A stretch of 64,000 bases of DNA from PFJX01 sp964466195 (lineage in GTDB: Bacteria > Pseudomonadota > Gammaproteobacteria > Burkholderiales > Thiobacillaceae), in the NCBI GenBank assembly GCA_964466195.1, contig CAYXMQ010000010.1, positions 1 to 64,000 on the forward strand, given 5' to 3'. The notes below the pieces were generated by a model that worked only from the letters and a program-made list of their open reading frames with translations, did not search any database and was not told the DNA's origin. Within the stretch, counting starts at the first letter, position 1, and each line of letters begins with the position of its first letter. Positions 60,712 to 64,000 of the stretch are shown one piece after another. The translations under genes and the position numbers were made by a program.

Positions 60712-62718
60712 TCAGGGGCTGGCTTGGCTTAAACGATACAGTACCGGCACATCGATCCACGCCGCGACCGGCTGGCCGCCCTTGCGCGCCGGCACGAAGC
60801 GCCAGTTCTTGAGCTGGGCTTGCGCATCCTGATCGAGGATGCCCGAGCCGCTGCTCTGCTTCAGCCACATTTTGCCCGGACGGCCATCGGCCAGCACTTC
60901 CACCCGCACCGTGACGCGGCCTTCGACGCCGCGAATATTCGCCAGCATCGGATACTGGATGCTGGGATTGTCCGGCGCGTAGGCGGGCTGTTCGGCCAGG
61001 TGTCGGCTCGGTTGCGGCGCCCGGTTGTCGGGCTGGATGTGGCCTGGCAGCGGCAACGGGCAGTAATTGGATGGGGCGAGTACATCGAGACGCTGGATTT
61101 CGGTATCCGGCCGTACCACTTTCACCGCAATCGGCTGCGTGGCGTGCAGGACGACCGGGGCGCGGCCCGCCTCGCGAGCGGCATCGAGGATGGCGGCGGA
61201 AGCCGTCTGGCCCGGCGCGGCGCCAACGCCGGCGGGGCCGCCCGCCGAGGTCGGCGTGCGGCCGGAGGCGACGGCGCCACCGCCGCCCTGGGCGGTGGTG
61301 GCGAAGGACGTCGCTGCGGCCTGCGTCCCGGCGGCCAGCGGCCCGCGCGCCGCCGCGCGCCCGGCGCCGGCGGAAGCGGCGCTGCCGCCGCCGGCCTGGC
61401 CCGCGCGGGTGGCGAGGTAGGGGTTGGCCAGACTGGCCACGACCGGCTGCAACGCGACGGCAAAATTCGGGCTGCTGCCGGGTTCGCCCGGCGCCAGCGC
61501 AATGGCTTCACCGCCCTGGCCGGCGCGGGCGGGCGCGGCAGCGGCGCGCGCCGCGCCCTGCAAGGCGACAGGCGCAACCGCGGCCGCAGCCAGTCGGCCC
61601 GTTGCTTCCTGACCCGGGCCGGCGCGGCTTGCACCCGTTGCGCGCAAGTCGGCCGCCGCGGCCCCGGCGCGGGCGGCGGGGAGCGAAGCGCCGGCGGCGA
61701 CCGGGCTGCCTTTCAACCCGCCGCCGGCCGGCGAATGCGCCGAGGCGGCTGGCGCGGCGTCCTGCGCCGAGGCGGCCGACCGCGCCGCGTGCGGGCCCGC
61801 GGCAATTGCGCCGGCGGGCAGCGCAGCCGCCCCGGCCAGCGCGTTGCTGGCCGCCAAACGCAACGCGTCCGCCCGCGCGGCCTGCGGCTCGGCGCCGCTC
61901 GGCAGGTTGGGCATATGCGACAGCGCCGCCTGCAGACCCGCGCCCGCCGGCGCGCTCAACGCGGCCGGCGACGCGGCGCTCGCCTGCAGGCTGGCGCTAT
62001 CGTTGGCCTTCTCGTTGGCCTTCTCGCCGCCGCTCGCTGCTCCGGCGAGCGGCGCAGCGGCGGTGTGGGCTTGCGCGCCGGCGCTGCCGGCATTCGGATT
62101 GACCGCCGGGCTGGCCGACAACGCGGACGATTGCGCCAGCGCCAATCCGGTTTCGGCCGGCCGCGCGCTTTCACTGCCGGCGCTGGCGCTGCCCGGTTCG
62201 CTCATACCCGGACTGCTTTCGCCGCCGGCGGCGTCGGCGACGCGCTTCGTTTGCGGCTTGCCGCCGGCGCGGCTGAGTTCCTGCCGTGCGGCCTGAGCGG
62301 CGCTCGGCGTCGCCGCCGGCAGGCCCAACGCGGTTGCGTCCGGCAACGCCAATGCCGGCGCATCTTGGGCGGCTTTGCTTTCAGACCGCCAATCCGCATC
62401 GAGCAGATGCGCTTCCCGCTTGGCCAGATCGGGCCGGGTTGGGGTCTTTTTCACCAGCCGTTTGGCTTTGCGTTGCTTGGCGAGCTTTTTCGTCGCGGCC
62501 TGCTTGGCCGCTTTCGGCTTCAGCGCCGGCTGGGTGGCGGACGGCTCCAGCACGATCTCGAAACTGATCGGCTGCGGTTCCGGCGGCGGCTCTTGCCGCC
62601 AGCCCAGTATCACGCCCAGATGCAGCGCGATGCTGGCGCCGACGCCGGCCCAGTGGCGCGGCTCGACGCGCGCCAAGTTGCGCGCCAACAGCCCGGCAAG
62701 ACGAGTCGCTGCAATCAC
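60712..62718 (-). CDS. TonB-family protein with very long Ala-rich linker
   Basis: Protein of 668 residues, nearly three times the usual TonB. N-terminal membrane helix (GVGASIALHLGVILGW), short basic/Pro region (EPPPEPQPISFEIVLEP, then a Lys-rich KAAKQAATKKLAKQ), a linker of about 440 residues made mostly of Ala, Gly, Ser and Pro, and a C-terminal TonB domain with YPMLANIRGVEGRVTVRVEV and SSGSGILDQDAQAQLKNWRF. GTG start overlaps the exbD stop. It would pass proton-motive energy to an outer-membrane transporter; none is in the window. The linker could span a thick periplasm or bind a partner. Confidence 0.88.
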   Translation of the reverse strand: MIAATRLAGLLARNLARVEPRHWAGVGASIALHLGVILGWRQEPPPEPQPISFEIVLEPSATQPALKPKAAKQAATKKLAKQRKAKRLVKKTPTRPDLAKREAHLLDADWRSESKAAQDAPALALPDATALGLPAATPSAAQAARQELSRAGGKPQTKRVADAAGGESSPGMSEPGSASAGSESARPAETGLALAQSSALSASPAVNPNAGSAGAQAHTAAAPLAGAASGGEKANEKANDSASLQASAASPAALSAPAGAGLQAALSHMPNLPSGAEPQAARADALRLAASNALAGAAALPAGAIAAGPHAARSAASAQDAAPAASAHSPAGGGLKGSPVAAGASLPAARAGAAAADLRATGASRAGPGQEATGRLAAAAVAPVALQGAARAAAAPARAGQGGEAIALAPGEPGSSPNFAVALQPVVASLANPYLATRAGQAGGGSAASAGAGRAAARGPLAAGTQAAATSFATTAQGGGGAVASGRTPTSAGGPAGVGAAPGQTASAAILDAAREAGRAPVVLHATQPIAVKVVRPDTEIQRLDVLAPSNYCPLPLPGHIQPDNRAPQPSRHLAEQPAYAPDNPSIQYPMLANIRGVEGRVTVRVEVLADGRPGKMWLKQSSGSGILDQDAQAQLKNWRFVPARKGGQPVAAWIDVPVLYRLSQASP

Positions 62719-63176
62719 TTGCCGCCCTGGCCTTTGGCGGTGGACGCGGCCGGAAGGCTGGCCGTGACGAAGCTGAGCTTGGCGACGCCGGCACGGCTGA
62801 CCGCGGCCATGACTTCGGTAATGCGGCCGTACGGCACGCCGGCGTCGGCACGCAGTTGCACGCTGAGCTCCGGCGCTTTCGCCAGCTCCGCCTTCAGGCG
62901 GGCTTCCAGCGCCGGCAATTCGATGCCGTCACGGCCGAGAAAGGCTTTGCCGTCCGGCTGCACGCTGACCACCATCGCCGGCGCCGGCTTGAGCGCGGCC
63001 ACCGGCGAGGTCTCCGGCAGCTTGACCTTGACCGATTGCAGGATGAACGGGGCGGTGACCATGAAGATGACCAGCAGCACCAGCATCACGTCGACCAGCG
63101 GCGTGACGTTGATTTCGCTCATGGCCTGGAAATCGGTTTCGCCTGAATTCAGGCTGGAATGTGCGCGCAACGCCAT
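62715..63176 (-). CDS. exbD: ExbD/TolR-family proton channel subunit
   Basis: Protein of 153 residues with one membrane helix. Seen: MSEINVTPLVDVMLVLLVIF with the essential Asp, then the periplasmic domain VKLPETSPVAALKPAP and VQLRADAGVPYGRITEVMAA. Eighteen residues precede MSEINV, a normal cytoplasmic tail. One base after exbB and overlapping tonB by four bases. Confidence 0.92.
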   Translation of the reverse strand: MALRAHSSLNSGETDFQAMSEINVTPLVDVMLVLLVIFMVTAPFILQSVKVKLPETSPVAALKPAPAMVVSVQPDGKAFLGRDGIELPALEARLKAELAKAPELSVQLRADAGVPYGRITEVMAAVSRAGVAKLSFVTASLPAASTAKGQGGK

Positions 63177-63177
63177 G

Positions 63178-63828
<651 letters not shown>

Positions 63829-63856
63829 GGCGGTCGGTAGAGAAATGAGCCGCCGC

Positions 63857-63862
63857 ATTATA
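63857..63862 (-). promoter_or_regulatory. Consensus -10 box upstream of exbB
   Basis: The plus-strand ATTATA at 63857-63862 reads TATAAT on the minus strand, 29 bases before the exbB ATG. No good -35 box or Fur-box-like repeat is visible upstream, so this is a partial call. Confidence 0.4.
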
Positions 63863-64000
63863 AGCAGCAGCTAATGCAGCTGACCGTTTCGCCGTCCGGC
63901 CCGATGGCGCGCCGCCAGGCCCGCTGTCGCTTCTCGGTCACACGCTCGAAAAAGGATGGCTGCCGCGACTGAAAATTGACCGTCGGCGCGAACGGCCGTG

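Overview
The window looks like the chromosome of a GC-rich betaproteobacterium. The evidence is gene order and family: gatCAB divergent from mreBCD-mrdA-rodA-rlpA, then dacC-dat-ybeD-lipB; xthA divergent from pyrE; pyrC overlapping rsmI; and a yraN-SIS-BON block. No rRNA, tRNA, CRISPR array, insertion sequence or phage gene was recognised. Placement below class is not attempted; the Nitrosomonadales/Rhodocyclales side is a guess. All gene calls come from reading translations by eye, without database searches.

Layout. (1) 1-3860 is accessory: a stand-alone modification-dependent restriction candidate (DUF262 + HNH/DUF1524 + RAMA domain) flanked by gene-poor DNA, then a membrane protein built from an internal duplication. 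(2) 3914-7861: AmpG-type permease, CobW-type GTPase/metallochaperone, a small membrane protein and a WYL regulator. (3) 8127-13113: a NIT-domain chemoreceptor followed after 19 bases by a heme-motif/HAMP/PAS/GGDEF/EAL/zinc-motif c-di-GMP enzyme. (4) 13129-16718: NERD helicase, pyrC, rsmI. (5) 16857-22678: arginase-family enzyme, MscS channel, acetate kinase and phosphoketolase, lying between rsmI and yraN, which are near neighbours in E. coli. (6) 22863-27087: yraN, DiaA-like SIS protein, dual-BON lipoprotein, then three exported proteins (rhodanese, DUF302, an Asn/Pro-rich repeat protein). (7) 27139-42856: xthA/pyrE, a DUF4124 protein, gatCAB, and the rod-shape and peptidoglycan cluster ending in dat-ybeD-lipB. 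(8) 42895-49070: a mixed set (GNAT, EamA transporter, cupin, kinase-like protein with an altered P-loop, small lipoprotein, Cache chemoreceptor, DUF3175). (9) 49453-53290: a Tat-type periplasmic binding protein one base from a second GGDEF-EAL protein. (10) 53422-59117: a complete RND efflux operon. (11) 59180-63828, minus strand: exbB-exbD-tonB-sel1, with an unusually long Ala-rich TonB.

How the parts work together. Regions 3, 8 and 9 are rich in signal input (two chemoreceptors, two c-di-GMP enzymes, one with heme and zinc motifs, one paired with a periplasmic binding protein). AckA and phosphoketolase form a compact route from sugar phosphates through acetyl phosphate to acetate and ATP. 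The mre-mrd-rlpA-dac block with AmpG covers wall elongation, trimming and muropeptide recycling. Several intergenic spaces in the conserved core hold strong inverted repeats (gatC/mreB, mreB/mreC, before gatB) that the gene content does not explain.
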